Assembly (NCBI RefSeq): GCF_032118995.1
Contig: NC_092665.1
Span: forward strand, 2,764,001-2,828,000
DNA: 64,000 bases
Direction: 5' to 3'
Source of the DNA: Asterias amurensis
Taxonomy: Eukaryota; Echinodermata; Asteroidea; Forcipulatida; Asteriidae
The notes beneath the pieces are model-generated. The model was not told the DNA's origin. It ran no database searches and saw only the letters and a list, made by a program, of their open reading frames with translations. Each line of letters starts with the position of its first letter. Position 1 is the first letter of the stretch. Positions 33,961 through 45,647 of this stretch are shown one piece after another. A program made the translations under genes and the position numbers.

Positions 33961-36034
33961 AGGGCCCAGTTTCATAGAGCTGCTTAACGGTAAGCAATTT
34001 TTTTTGCTTAACGTAGCAAAAATAATTGCTTAAAACCATTCGGATTCCATGCTAAACGTACACGAGCTTAAGCACGTAAACAATGCGCGCGGAGATTTTA
34101 GATCGTTTGCTTAAGCAGAACAGAAGAAGGCAGTGTATTTTGCACTGTGTGCATGGCCTAGGGCTGCTTAACGGTAAGCAAATATGTTGGCTTAACGTAG
34201 CAACAAAAATTGCTTAAGCGTAAACCTATTTCACCAGCGGTTGCTAGCTTATAAGCACGTAAACAAACTGCGCGCGCCACATTTTAGATCGTTTGCTTAA
34301 GCGAAAATGAAGAAGGGGTCGTATGAATAAAAAGTAGTACTTACTTTTACTAGAAAATTTCAAGTATTTACTACCATCCATATGAATAAAAGGAAGTAAA
34401 AACTGTTACTTAAAAGTATTTACTAAAATGCTAAAAGTATCTACTTTTACCAAAAAGTAAATTCTTTTAATTTTAGCACTTACTTACTTCCATATGAATA
34501 AAACGGAGAATATACTACAAAAAGCAAGTAAATACTAGTGATTTTTCAAGGTAGCTCCAGAGCTACCTTGGGCACAGAAGTAAAAGGCTCGTCCGAAGAA
34601 ATGACAGTGTTTATGAATGTTCCTCACAGGATAAATGTTTTAGTCCAAAGAAAAGACATCACTGAAATATTAAATAGACACATACACAGTGTTTCACAAC
34701 CGAAACAATACACACAAACTCAAACTGCTTTTAATCAAACTTGTTTATATATGCTGAGGATAAAATAAAACCGTTTGTAAAAAAAACCGTTTTGTATCAT
34801 TACAGTAAGCTTTTTACAAAGATATAAAGAATTTGTTCAACTCAGAAATGAATGCCTCGATCATTAAGGCTTATTGTTCATAAAATCAGAAGAAGTAATT
34901 TTTTAAACAATTAAATGCATTTCAATAGAATGTTGTTCGTGTTATTATTAAAACTTTTAAGTTTAAGTTTAAATAGCTATGCTCATATCCAGCTCTCATC
35001 TTCTCTATACAGCGCTGTCATGCTCCACTCCAAGTTTCAAAAGCTTAACAAAAATAGTTTTTATTCTGTGTGTCCAGATGAGTCGTCTTCATCAAAATGT
35101 TGTCAGAATAAAAACCTCATGGCTGACTTGAAGATTTTTATGTTTCTGTTAAACCAAATGCTGCTTTGGCTGTGTGTGTGAGTGCGTACGTAGACGTGAA
35201 TGGAAGTTGTTATACAAAGGAAACCTTTTGTTAAGAGCCATTCAGCCATGGTATATCAGAAGTATTTACTCCAAAGCATTAAGTGAATACTTTGCAGTAA
35301 AAGAATAGGTTTATTCATATGGAATTTAGAAGATGCTTTTACTGAATGCTTCTACTTGGAAGTTTATGCTTTTACTTTTTGCTAGTACTTGTCAGTAAAT
35401 ACTACTTTTTATTCATACGACCCAATGTGCTGACAAAATGGCGGGCGAAATAAATGCGGAGTGCACTCGAGTGGCGATAAAAAAAAATCATCACATTCTG
35501 TGTCTGATATGTATTATTTGTAATGGTTCAAAGTGCCCCTCGAAAGGTTTACACACTAACTTGAAAGTAAACAAGAAGATAATACATTGTACAGCATGAT
35601 TCTGAAGCAATAGACACTCGTTTATTCGCAATCACCGCTGTGCCGGCACAATAACATCGTTTGCAATGAGTGTTGCACTATGCGCTGTGTGAATAGGGTG
35701 CTTAAGCAAAATAGAGGCTTTAAGGACCCTTTTTGTTTGCTTACCCATGTAAGCCAAAAACCTTGCTTAAGCAAGGATATGAAATGAACAATTTGCTAGG
35801 TGCGCCCGTTATAAGCACAAAATCGACCGTTACGGGATGCAGCTCTTTGAAACTGGGCCCGGCGCTTAAACAGGGTGCTTAAGCAATGGGGCTTGAAGGA
35901 CCCTTTTTGCTTGCTTGCCTCGCCGTTTAAAGCAAAAAAACCTTGCTTAAGCAAGGCTATGAAATGAAAAACTTGCTAGGTGCACCCGTTAAGCACAAAA
36001 TCGACCGTTAAGCAGCTCTATGAAATTGGGCCCT
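33961..36034. repeat. Composite family C element with doubled arms
   Basis: The left arm (from CCCAGTTTCATAGAGCTGCT) is present twice, 33961-34150 and 34155-34310. Both hold CTGCTTAACGGTAAGCAA and TTTTAGATCGTTTGCTTAAG. The right arm is present twice, 35697-35860 and 35868-36033, both with CCTTGCTTAAGCAAGG and AAAATCGACCGTTA. An unrelated 1.1-kb element sits between the arms. In the FMO 5' UTR intron. Confidence 0.75.
34316..35423. repeat. 1.1-kb element with inverted ends, nested
   Basis: GGGTCGTATGAATAAAAAGT at 34316 is inverted at 35404-35423. Inside both ends are many degenerate AGTA(T/A)TTACT and CATATGAATAAAA units. The AT-rich core has no transposase-like frame. It separates the arms of the surrounding family C element. 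Confidence 0.8.
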
Positions 36035-36452
36035 GGTAGGGATGGATGGTGGAGGACTACAACCAACATGGTACACACAACAATGAAGGAATATATAGCT
36101 TCTTCCTGGGTGCACTGTATGGAGGGAGGAAGATAGTACAACCATGGTACAACGGATAAATGTCAACGGTGAACCAACCGCCACCAAATACCAAAGGTCA
36201 CAGCAAGGACAGTAATGCCATGGTTGGTAAGGTCTCTCTCTTTGAAACTGTACATGATGTGTGCAAAATTCCACTTACGCCTATATCTTAACCTTATGGC
36301 AAAATCCCACCACCTTTTGCCACCCCCTCCTTGTGCACCAGCAACACACACGCCAACATCAACTTATAATTACCGACTTTCTTTTTTCAGAATGAAATTA
36401 ACAATAGTTCTTCTCATCAGACAATAACAAATTAGATTTTTAGTTTTAGACA

Positions 36453-36833
36453 TTAAAGGAACACGTTGCCTTGGATCGGACGAGTTGGTCTATAAAGAAG
36501 CGTTTGTAACCGTTTGTTATAAAATGCATATAGTTGGAAAGATAATTTAAAAGTAGAATACAATTATCCACACAAGTTTGCCTCGAAAATGCGTGGTTTT
36601 CCTTTTACTGTGCGAACGAACACGGTCGGCCATTTATGGGAGTCAAAAATTTGACTCCCATAAATGGTCGACCGTGTTAGCCGACGAGGTAAAAGGAAAA
36701 CCGTGCAATTTCGAGGCATGTTTATGTGGATCATTGTATTCTACTTTTACAGCATCTTTCTACCTATATGCATATTATAACAAACGCTTTTCAATGACCA
36801 ACTCGACCGATCCAAGGCAACGTGTTCCTTTAA
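36453..36833. repeat. Family B foldback
   Basis: TTAAAGGAACACGTTGCCTT at the left with its exact inverse at the right. Central hairpin of CCATTTATGGGAGTC and its complement. It lies 26 bases downstream of the probable FMO 5' UTR exon. Confidence 0.92.
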
Positions 36834-36859
36834 AATAAAGTCTAAAATGTGTAACTCAC

Positions 36860-37010
36860 CTTCTTTACGTGGTCTCAACGTGACGAGGCAGACGGGCTTA
36901 TTCTTTCTTCCAACGAGTCTTCTTGCCTATTAAATACCCCAAATTCGTAAGCCCTTCCTCCATGATTGTAGCCATTGTACAGTCACTAATTTGCATATTC
37001 ATGAGACTAA
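36860..37010 (-). promoter_or_regulatory. Candidate FMO 5' UTR exon and promoter
   Basis: On minus, AAGAAG then GTGAGTTAC is a strong donor at 36860/36859, fitting the acceptor at 33367. TATTTAATAG at about 36929-36938 could serve as a TATA element, giving a start near 36905. Further upstream ATTTGCATAT (plus strand, 36989-36998) is an octamer-like motif also present in the candidate PKS promoter. All of this is inferred; no transcript evidence was available. Confidence 0.4.
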
Positions 37011-38290
37011 CCGTTTTTAGCCACGCCTACCACTAAGTCCTAAAAAGGGGAAACACCAACGACGTAATCTGGTTAGCTTTATATCCGGTTCCAAGCAGCG
37101 CTTTTCCCACTAAAGCCGTCACCAGATACCACGAGAACGGCAGAGAAGCCTACGCACATGTACCTACGCACATGTCCGGCCTTCAAACGATAACGGATTT
37201 GGGGGTTTAGCGAGGTCACATTCCTTTAGCGACAAGGCAAAAACAATCAAACCAAACGGCGTCTTGGTTTTTCACGTGATTAACTCGACACCTCTGGCTG
37301 GTTTAATAATAAGGAAGACTTTGAAATGCGTCAACGACAATAAACGATTGGCTATAGTATACGGAAGCCCAGTAGTGACATATTAAATCTCTATGGTGCC
37401 ACTTGCTTTTCAGTTGGTTAATATCCGGGTGATTTTGATCGTGTATCTCTATGGTATAAAGGACAATTATTATACGATTTGCTACGGAAGTCCATTGGTG
37501 CCATGTTGCGTTTCTCTTTCACCACAGTGGTAGTGTTTCTCTTTCACCTATGCCCAATCTCCTCAAGCTGTTAAGGAGAGAATATTGATTTTGCTTAGCA
37601 CAAACTGAGTGGGGCACCAGTCAAAACAGTGTAAGCTTAATGTGATTTCGGCTGCGGTATCCTGTTTCTGTTGTGTTGAAGCAAAGTTTTCTGTGATTAA
37701 TAGCACTATTGTGTTTCCATTCCGCAAATGGGCCCGGTTGCTTGCCGCCACTTAATAACTGTGTGTCTTTCTTATCTTCCCGTCCAGGGAACTCAACAAA
37801 CTCACTTCAAGCTGCCAACAACCACTCTCTTTCAAAAAAAAAGGTTTATTCATCAAATCTTAAACCACTATGCTTAAGCTATTGTTATTATTTTTATTAT
37901 TAAGTGTTATTTATACAGGGTAGCCCCATCAGTGTAAAACACTGTTCTCCCTGGGGTCCTGTAGACAAGCAATACACAGAACAAGAGATAAACAATATTA
38001 ATTTTTGGTTTTTACCCATATACACCGATGTGTAGAGATAAACAAATAAACATGTACAAAGAACAAACTCCACAAAAGCAACAACAGCACTCTATGACTT
38101 AGCAGCTAAAATTTTAGTACAATTAATTAGCCAAGTTTGAGCGAGATGAATGTTATATTAATCTTTTTTTTTTGGTCAAAATTTTCATTACTCAAAGAGA
38201 CACAGCTGATTGTCAAACTGTTGTCAGTTATACAGTGACGGGACACTGTAGATTTTAGTTATTGGCCTAAAAAATGTCAGACGACATAAA
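37011..38290. other. Intergenic, no gene seen
   Basis: Contains a short direct repeat (CCTACGCACATGT twice near 37150-37180) and a duplicated TATCTCTATGGT-like phrase, then AT-rich sequence. Nothing coding is recognised. Confidence 0.5.
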
Positions 38291-38293
38291 GAC

Positions 38294-38447
38294 CAGGGGT
38301 CGATTTCACAAAAAGTTAGGACTAGTCCTAACTTAGGACTAGTCCTAGGAGATATACAATTTGCATGGATAGTCCTAAGTTAGGACGAGTAACCGGTCCT
38401 AACTCGAGATAAGACTAGTCCTAACTCTTTGTGAAATCCACCCCTGG
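38294..38447. repeat. Family E foldback, intact ends
   Basis: CCAGGGGTCGATTTCACAAA is inverted as TTTGTGAAATCCACCCCTGG. The interior is nearly identical to 17222-17366. Confidence 0.9.
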
Positions 38448-38459
38448 CCTGATAAGTAT

Positions 38460-38605
38460 TCACAGACAGAGGCAACGAAGGCAATTGCCTCCATGCCCCC
38501 CGGTCATTGCCTTGATGCCCTTAAAATGATCCAGTAGAAATTGAGTTTCCTCAGGGTGCCCTTGGTTCCCTTCCCCTTTCAAAAACGAAGCATACGGGCC
38601 CGATG
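38460..38605. repeat. Family Q repeat, reverse orientation
   Basis: GGCAATTGCCTCCATGCC, CATTGCCTTGATGCCCTT and CGAAGCATACGGGCC are the reverse complement of the Q order. Confidence 0.7.
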
Positions 38606-39016
38606 CATCAATTTATTATATATAATTTTACATAAAAATAAAAAAAAATCTAAATGAAATACTAGACTGAGTAGATATTATTAATTGAGCTACAATTTTA
38701 CATTCCAAGACCCTAATTTTTAACATAAAGCTAGCAAAAAAAAAAAAATAACGCATCTGTTGTAAAAGCACCTATAATTTTAAAATTGTTACTCGTATTC
38801 CAAAAATGAAAATACCAGGAGACGGACAATTTAACTACGGTGATTTTGACACCTTGTTTGTAACAATCGGTCGAGTGTTGTTGTCGCGGTACGTGCTTAC
38901 AGGTGAAAGGTGCCCATTTCCATTGCTGCAGTAACTCCTATTGACATGATCGTCTCTCCTCTGATTAAGTGTGCAGCTAATAGCGGGAATTTTCAAAAGC
39001 GGTTCTTGTCAATAGG
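38606..39016. other. AT-rich spacer
   Basis: Poly(A)-rich tracts and AT-rich DNA; no gene, RNA or clear repeat is recognised. Confidence 0.45.
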
Positions 39017-39430
39017 AGACAATTACCAATAGTGTCCACTGTCTTTAAAGGCAGTGGACACTATTGGTAATTACTCAAAATAATTATTAGCATAAAACCT
39101 TTCTTGGTGACCAGTAATGGGGAGAGGTTGATGGTATAAAACATTGTGAGAAACAGCTCACTCTGAAGTGCCATATTTTTTGAGAAAGAAGTAATTTTCC
39201 ACGAATTTGATTTCGAGACCTCAGGTTTAGAACTTGAGGTCTCGAAATCAACCATCTAAACGCACACAACTTCGTGTGACAAGGGTGTTTTTTCTTTCTT
39301 TATTATCTCGCAACTTCGATGACCGATTGCGCTCAAATTTTCACAGGTTAGTTATTTCTTGCATATGTTGAGATACACCAACTGTGAAGGCTAGTCTTTG
39401 ACAATTACCAATAGTGTCCACTGCCTTTAA
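39017..39430. repeat. Family A foldback fused to a second element's end
   Basis: 39017-39047 is the right end of one copy (ACAATTACCAATAGTGTCCA). It shares CTTTAAAGG with the left end of a complete copy that runs to 39430 and ends CACTGCCTTTAA. Confidence 0.85.
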
Positions 39431-40345
39431 CTATCATACTATTTGTTTTGTCATCACAAAACAATGTCAGCTTATCACAATTTAATTATCTATACCGGGT
39501 TGTCATAAAAAGGCCATCTAGTGACATTACGTCATCACAGGGCAACATGGGCATATGTTTATCTTAAAAAAATTCAATTCAATAAGTGCGCGCTTTAATA
39601 TTGTGTCCCACAGCAGAATGTGGTGCGCGAACAGATGTTTTAACGAGATTTAAAATCTATATACTAAACTTAAAGTCACCTGGAAATGGAATTTTTTTTT
39701 CTTTCAAACATAAGAGTATATGCTTAAGAACAATAAAGCAATTTTTTTAGTAATTGTTTGTCACGATTTATATGTTAAAAAAAATATATAAAGTTGTTTG
39801 GGGGGCTGACTCCGCCTACCCCTTTTGTGACGTCAATCGAGGCAGACTTTGCCTGCAATGCGTATAGTAAACACACGTGCAAAGTACATGTATGTCCAAG
39901 TCGTGAGTTGGTACATTTCAAAAAGTGTTTTTCTGCATTCAGCAGCAATACACCTGGTCGGCATTGCCGGGGTCTACTCTTAAATTTGAAAATAACATAA
40001 GAACTGATTTTGTAAACCTTAGTTAACTGTTTATTCACATTCCACTCATCAAAACACATATATTAGTGACAAAAGCTTTATTTTAAAAAAATACCACTTC
40101 CAGGTGACTTTAAAAGCAAAACTTCCTGCAGGCTAGGCCTGGATTTTCATCTCTGAAAGGGTAAGGACGTTTTCGTCTCGAGTCACGATACCCTTGGCAC
40201 GCTTTCAATTTCGAACACACTCAGCTGTTAATGACATAATTATTTGTTTGTTTGACCCGTGTTAAAAAGTACACGGTCTGGCCAGCTGGAAGGTCTACAC
40301 CAAGATTTATCTGTACCACAATGCACAACCACAAACACTCCCACA
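39431..40345. other. Intergenic, short inverted phrase only
   Basis: Phrases near 39670-39690 (AAGTCACCTGGAAATGGAA) and 40088-40113 (CCACTTCCAGGTGACTTTAA) are inverted, enclosing about 430 bp. This may be another foldback element (about 39670-40113). No gene is seen. Confidence 0.5.
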
Positions 40346-40625
40346 GGGCCGATTTCATAGCGCTACTTAGCGGCCGAGTTTGTGCTTACTGTGCGATTTC
40401 TATTTCATATCACTGCTAACCGCACACGAAAAGGCATGCTAACCTTCCGGTTCTTACCGCACGAAAATAAATGACGTCACAATGCAAATCCACGGTAAAC
40501 ACGCAAAATGGCAGCCCAATTTTTCTGCTAATCTGTGAAACAAACTAAAGCTTAAGCAAATTTTTCTGCTACAGTAAGCATGCAAATTTGCTACACCTTT
40601 AAAGCAGCGCTATGAAATTGGGCCC
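40346..40625. repeat. Family C, CRE-bearing subfamily
   Basis: GGGCCGATTTCATAGCGCTA to AGCGCTATGAAATTGGGCCC. It contains AATGACGTCACAATGCAAAT, also in the copies at 41505 and 42125. Confidence 0.8.
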
Positions 40626-40653
40626 AGATGTTACGAAATTTAAAATCTATATA

Positions 40654-41027
40654 TTAAAGGCAGAGGATACTATTGGTAATTACTCAAACAAATTATAAGC
40701 ATAAAACCTTTCTTGGTGACGAGTAATGGGGAGAGGTTGACGGTTTAAAATATTGTTAGAAACGGCTCCCTCTGAAGTGCCATAGTTTTCGAGAAAGAAG
40801 TAATTTTCCACAAATTTGATTTCGACCTCAAGTTTAGAACTTGAGGTCTCGAAATCAACCATCTAAACGCACACAACTTCGTGTTTTTTCTTTCATTATT
40901 ATCTCGCAAGTTTGATGACCGATTGAGCTCAAATTTTCACAGGTTTGTTATTTTATGCATATGTTGAGATATAACAACTGTGAAGGCTAGTCTTTGACAA
41001 TTACCAATAGTGTCCACTGCCTCTAAA
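40654..41027. repeat. Family A foldback
   Basis: TTAAAGGCAGAGGATACTAT to AGTGTCCACTGCCTCTAA. About 370 bp with the usual central GATTTCGACCTCAAG hairpin. Confidence 0.85.
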
Positions 41028-41504
41028 AGCAGAACCTTCTGCAGGCCTGGATTTTCATCTTTGAAAGCGCAAGGTCGGTTTCATTCTAAAAAAGGGCACT
41101 TCTCATTGGAAAATCTTAAAAACAATGGACAACTTTTTGAAGAGGCACCAAGAGTACGAGCAACGGAGTCCGTGATGGTGGTAACAACTTGGTAAAAGAG
41201 GAAACACTTTCACAAGAAAGAGAAACGCAACTTGGCACACATGAGCTTCCTTAACTTGCTACTCGGGGAACGTGTCACGAGACCTTTTGCACGCTTTCGA
41301 ATATGACTAGGGATCGTTCCCGAGACCTATTTTCTTTTGACCCCGCGTGAAAACGTATCAAGGCTATTTGCACGCTTTAAAACCCAGCTGTTGTTGGCTC
41401 GTTCCCCAGACACATTTTCATCCGGTAGACCGCTTACATCGGTACCAACGTGACATAGTAATACCAATGTGTCAACCGCGAACACGATGCACATGATTCC
41501 CAAC

Positions 41505-41720
41505 AATCACATAGAGCTGCTTAGCGGCCGATTTTGTGCTTACTGTTCAATTTACATTTCATAGCTCTGCTTATATACCGTACGTAAGCACACGAGAAGA
41601 CGTGTTCACTTTCCGGTGCTTACTGCCCGAAATTAAATGACGTCACAATGCAAATCAATGAAGAACGCACAATATGGCCCCCTTTATTCATCTGCTAACC
41701 TGTGAAATACGCTTATTGCC
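41505..41720. repeat. Family C partial, CRE-bearing subfamily
   Basis: CATAGAGCTGCTTAGCGGCC then AAATGACGTCACAATGCAAA. The right end is not intact. The preceding 41028-41500 includes a Q-like phrase (GGCCTGGATTTTCATCTTTG) and no gene. Confidence 0.6.
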
Positions 41721-41851
41721 CGTTAGCAAATTTGAAGAAGCACAACCATCCTCTGGCAGCCCACAAGGCTGGGTTTCCCGTGGGGAAATACGTCTTTCCT
41801 TCGGAGGCCTTCCTCCATGCTGAAACGAGACACCCTGAAACGTGACACTCT

Positions 41852-42091
41852 GACCCAATTTCATAGAGCTGTTTCGCAAAAAAATTGCTTAGCATGAAAT
41901 GTTTGCCTTGAAAACAAAAGGATTACCAACCAAATCTCCACTTGATTTTCAAAAAAAGCAAACAACAGCTGAATACCAGTAACAAGCAATATGCAACAAA
42001 TGGAAATGTGGTTGGTAATCCTGTTTTTATCAAGGAAGACATTTCATGCTAAGCAAATGTTTGTGCTTAGCAGCTCTATGAAATTGGGCCC
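41852..42091. repeat. Family C foldback
   Basis: GACCCAATTTCATAGAGCTG to AGCTCTATGAAATTGGGCCC. Very close to 22136-22376. Confidence 0.85.
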
Positions 42092-42124
42092 TGCTTGGCC
42101 AGCGCTAAGGAACTATACGCTCCT

Positions 42125-42408
42125 GGGCCTAATTTCATAGAGCTGCTTAGCGGCCGATTTTTTTGCTTAGTGTGCGATTTCTATTTCATAGCGCTGCTAA
42201 CCGTAAGCACACGAAAAGGCATGCTAACCTTCCGGTGCTTACCGCACGAAAAAAAATGACGTCACAATGCAAATCCACGGTAAACACGCAATATGTCCGC
42301 CCAATGTTTCAGCTAACCTGTGAAATAAGCTAAGGCTTAAGCAAAATTCTCTGCTACAGTAAGCACGCAAATATGCTAACCGTTAAGCAGCGCTATGAAA
42401 TTGGGCCC
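42125..42408. repeat. Family C, CRE-bearing subfamily
   Basis: GGGCCTAATTTCATAGAGCT to AGCGCTATGAAATTGGGCCC with GCATGCTAACCTTCCGGTGC inside. Close relative of 40346-40625. Confidence 0.85.
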
Positions 42409-42417
42409 TGGCGTTCA

Positions 42418-43244
42418 GGGCCCAATTTACATTGCATGCTGAGCACACCAATTAGCATGGCATGAAACGTCTTCTTTGATGGATAAAAACAGGATTATCA
42501 ACCAAATGTCCACTTGATTTTCAAAATAGAATGTGCAAGTCTCGCGAGAAATTGAACTTCTTGGACCATTGTGGTCCCAACCTAATGGAGTTTTACGTTG
42601 GGGAGATTTTGTTCTGTCAATAATTTTAGTTTAACATACGTTATGACCCTAAAAAGTGAATATGTTCTTGGGAATGTAAAAATAAGTGATTAAAAACAGA
42701 AAAGTAAAATCAATTCAACAAATTAACGAAGAAAACTAAAGAAAAAAACTTGACCTCCAGTTTCCGGTTTACTCTAAACAATTAAGAATATTACCCAATT
42801 GACGTTCACATTATCGCTGAAACTATGTGATGATTGCACCAATTGGACGTGATTTACAAACGGGGTTTATTAGAAAAACCATCAAGGCCGATGTCGAACA
42901 GCGATCCTCGTCCCGATAAATGTATAGTTTTTACGTTAATTTAAACAAAACAATTATTGTGTACACGAATTAAAATAATAATTATACAAAAAGTACGTTA
43001 AAAATAATAATCTTTAAGAATTTGTTAACAAATAACAATTTCAATACAATTTGGTTTTGTACAAAAATTAAGTTCTCGTTTTCGCAACGTGCGAGACTTG
43101 CACAGTCTATAAGCAAACAACAGCTGAATATCAGTAACAAGCAATATGCAACAAATGGACATTTTTGTTGGTAATCCTATTTTTATTAAGGGAGAAATTT
43201 CATGCTAAAAATGTTTGTGCTTAGCAGCTCTATGAAATTGAGTC
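42418..43244. repeat. Family C foldback split by another element
   Basis: Left part 42418-42526 (GGGCCCAATTTACATTGCAT to CACTTGATTTTCAAAA) continues at 43110-43244 (AGCAAACAACAGCTGAATAT to AGCAGCTCTATGAAATTGAG). The order equals the uninterrupted copy at 41852-42091. Confidence 0.85.
42527..43109. repeat. TA-flanked 580-bp element inserted in family C
   Basis: Ends read TAGAATGTGCAAGTCTCGC at the left and GCGAGACTTGCACAGTCTA at the right. TA outside both ends fits a TA target duplication, as in Tc1/mariner-type MITEs. GAAATTGAACTT pairs loosely with AATTAAGTTCTC further in. No transposase frame. Confidence 0.75.
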
Positions 43245-43434
43245 ACTGGGCAGGCTCGAGCTTCTAACATGGCGCTCGACTTGATGATGAAGAAAGAACA
43301 TTTTTCTTTCCCTTTTTTTTTGGGGGGGGGGGAAACAACCTTGGTCTAAGTACAGAATATGACATTAAGGGTTTAAAAGTTTGAAATTGGGTTGAAATTA
43401 AAGTAAACAATACTTATGGGTTTGTAAACAATAC

Positions 43435-43500
43435 AAATTATGGGTTTGAACCAACGACCTCCGGATTAGCGTGCCGGTTAGGGCTTTAGCACGCTACATC
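43435..43500 (-). repeat. tRNA-derived SINE fragment
   Basis: GGGTTTGAACCAACGACCTCC is the reverse complement of a tRNA B box region and is followed by a short GC-rich remnant. Resembles 4440-4480. Confidence 0.4.
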
Positions 43501-44025
43501 AGTGTCACGTTTGCCACGCTACATCAGTGGCACGTTTGCCACGTAGAAGAACAGGTGTTGCCATACTGCCTATTTTGCCAGGAGCAATGAAGTTAACAAA
43601 AATAACAACAAGATTGGTATGTACCAGCCTTCGATCTAAAGTGAGGAGGGGGCGTGGGCAGCAGTTCTGAATGGGGGAGGGCTGCACTAGAGAGCCCCCA
43701 TGGTGGCACATTTGCCACGTAGAAGAACAGGTGTTGCCATACTGCATGTTGTGCCTGGAGCAATGAAGAAAACAAAAATAACAAGATTGGGGTGGGGGGT
43801 GCTTTACCAATTAAACTATGTTGCAACAAAGTGCACTAATCCTAGGCCCACGCGGTCAATAACTTTTTAATCGATAGACCAATTTTTATTGTAGTTATCA
43901 GGCTACGCATGTGTTTTAAATACTACCAGCAGCTCCGATCTTACGTACCAGCCTTCGATCTAAAGTGAGGAGGGGGCGTGGGCAGCAGTTCTGAATGGGG
44001 GAGGGCTGCACTAGAGAGCCTCCAA
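43500..44025. repeat. Local segmental duplications
   Basis: GCCACGTAGAAGAACAGGTG followed by TTGCCATACTGC occurs at 43537 and 43714. TACCAGCCTTCGATCTAAAG followed by about 60 matching bases occurs at 43621 and 43948. Frames here are repeat by-products. Confidence 0.7.
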
Positions 44026-44821
44026 CCGTGGAAGTAGCTACCTCTATGCTCTAACGTACCTCTGTAAGATACACTTTTACAACCTCGTACACCAAGCTAT
44101 AACAGGCGAGTCTATTGTTTTATGGAGGAGGGGGATGAACCATGATAAGAAATAACTCTTAAAAAGGCTGTTTATAGAACCTTCATCAAAGCTCTAAGGT
44201 CACAGCTATAGGGCAGCTTTACACTCGTTCTTCATGGACTCAGGTTTTTGCAGGATTGACAAATTTCTGTCCTGAGATATTTTTGGTAGAATTACACAAA
44301 AGGCGTGTATATAGGCATCGCCATGTAAACTTAGGTATTTGCAGAAAATAAATTGTATATATGGCCCAGTTTATTGACTACACTAGTGAGAAATATCTCC
44401 TTATAAGGTACCACAGCAACAAGTACGTCATCAGATGCAAATAAAGATACCAACATAAAACAAATAACTGACAGCCATCTTTTCGTTGAAAAATCACAAC
44501 CGTATTTGCTTATCAGCCTGCAACAGGTGACTCACAGCATCATAGAGCGGTCAATGGTTACCACTGGCACCGAGCTAGCTCCGTACGGTCCCTCGACATC
44601 CGGGTACGAGGTCTCACCAAACCTTCAGTAGATAACGAACCGGATAAAGTGGACAGACAGCACTTCGCCTATAATTGTAAGGTATAAGATTGATAAGAAC
44701 TTGAAAATATCTCGAGGGGAATTTTTCGAATTCCCCAATGAAAACGTTATCTTAAATACTGTCAAAGGGTTTTTTAGGGGTTTTCTATTGCATACAAAAG
44801 TATCAATTCGCCCTTGTACTC
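44026..44821. other. Intergenic, no gene seen
   Basis: Unique-looking DNA with moderate GC at 44520-44660. I see no start, splice pattern or protein motif I can name. Confidence 0.4.
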
Positions 44822-45023
44822 AAGGCCGTTTTCCAAACCACGGCAGGCCGCTTCGGCTTTGGATCATTCGGCTTCTCGTCTGACGTTCTCTCGTCTGACG
44901 TTCTCTCGTCTGAAGCCCTGAGCACGTATACGCAAAGCACGCGCACAATTGTCAAAACAACCGCGGGGCCAAGCTAGCCTGAGTCGAATCTGGAGCCGAA
45001 GCCATGGTTTCCAAAAGGGCCTT
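44822..45023. repeat. Family H foldback
   Basis: AAGGCCGTTTTCCAAACCAC is inverted as CATGGTTTCCAAAAGGGCCTT. An internal GTCTGACGTTCTCTC tandem (about two units) is specific to this copy. Confidence 0.75.
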
Positions 45024-45239
45024 CCCTGTGTATCATTCCGGTAAATTTGTCCTCTTCATTTTAGTTAAAAAACTTTTAAAAAAATACACGTAGACACCAA
45101 AGTAAAGACTTTTAGACGTCTTACTTGAATCCCGATTTTTTGGTGTACTCTCTAAGGAAACCGGACAAGAAAAAGAGAAACAAAACAGAAGATTGAGGGA
45201 TGAACAAAGAACAGGGGCATTTCTTCTCAATTCAATTCA

Positions 45240-45370
45240 AATATTTGAGTGAGAAATTACCTCTTTCTCAAAAACTACGTTATCGTCACAATGTTTTCAA
45301 CAGCTCTCCATTTAATACTCGTTCCCAAGTTTAATATGCTAACAGTTATTTTTTTAGTAGTTACCAACCC
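45240..45370. repeat. Family A fragment
   Basis: TTTCTCAAAAACTACGTTAT, CAACAGCTCTCCATT and TAGTAGTTACCAACC follow the order of the reverse-oriented family A copies. Strongly diverged. Confidence 0.45.
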
Positions 45371-45647
45371 TAATTAAAGCCCCTCGTGTGTGGAAAGCCC
45401 CAACATTACAGTGTCTATCACAAACTGCGACATATTGCGTGCGCAGGGTTAAAGTGTCAATAGAGCAAGGTCAAATTCAGTCTTGAGATAATTCATTTTC
45501 CAACCAACAATGTGACGTGTGTGAGAAAGCATAGACTTCCTGCGGAGAAGATTTGCACAAAGCCCAATGGAATAAAAGAAATGCGTCCAGGGCTTGTTTA
45601 TAAATTCATCTGGTCGTAAAACTGACCGCGGTAACACACATGGAACC

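Noticed and set aside
34915..35181. 88-residue frame with a hydrophobic start inside the nested 1.1-kb element
   Set aside because: AT-rich composition and location within repeat arms; no transposase or family motif.
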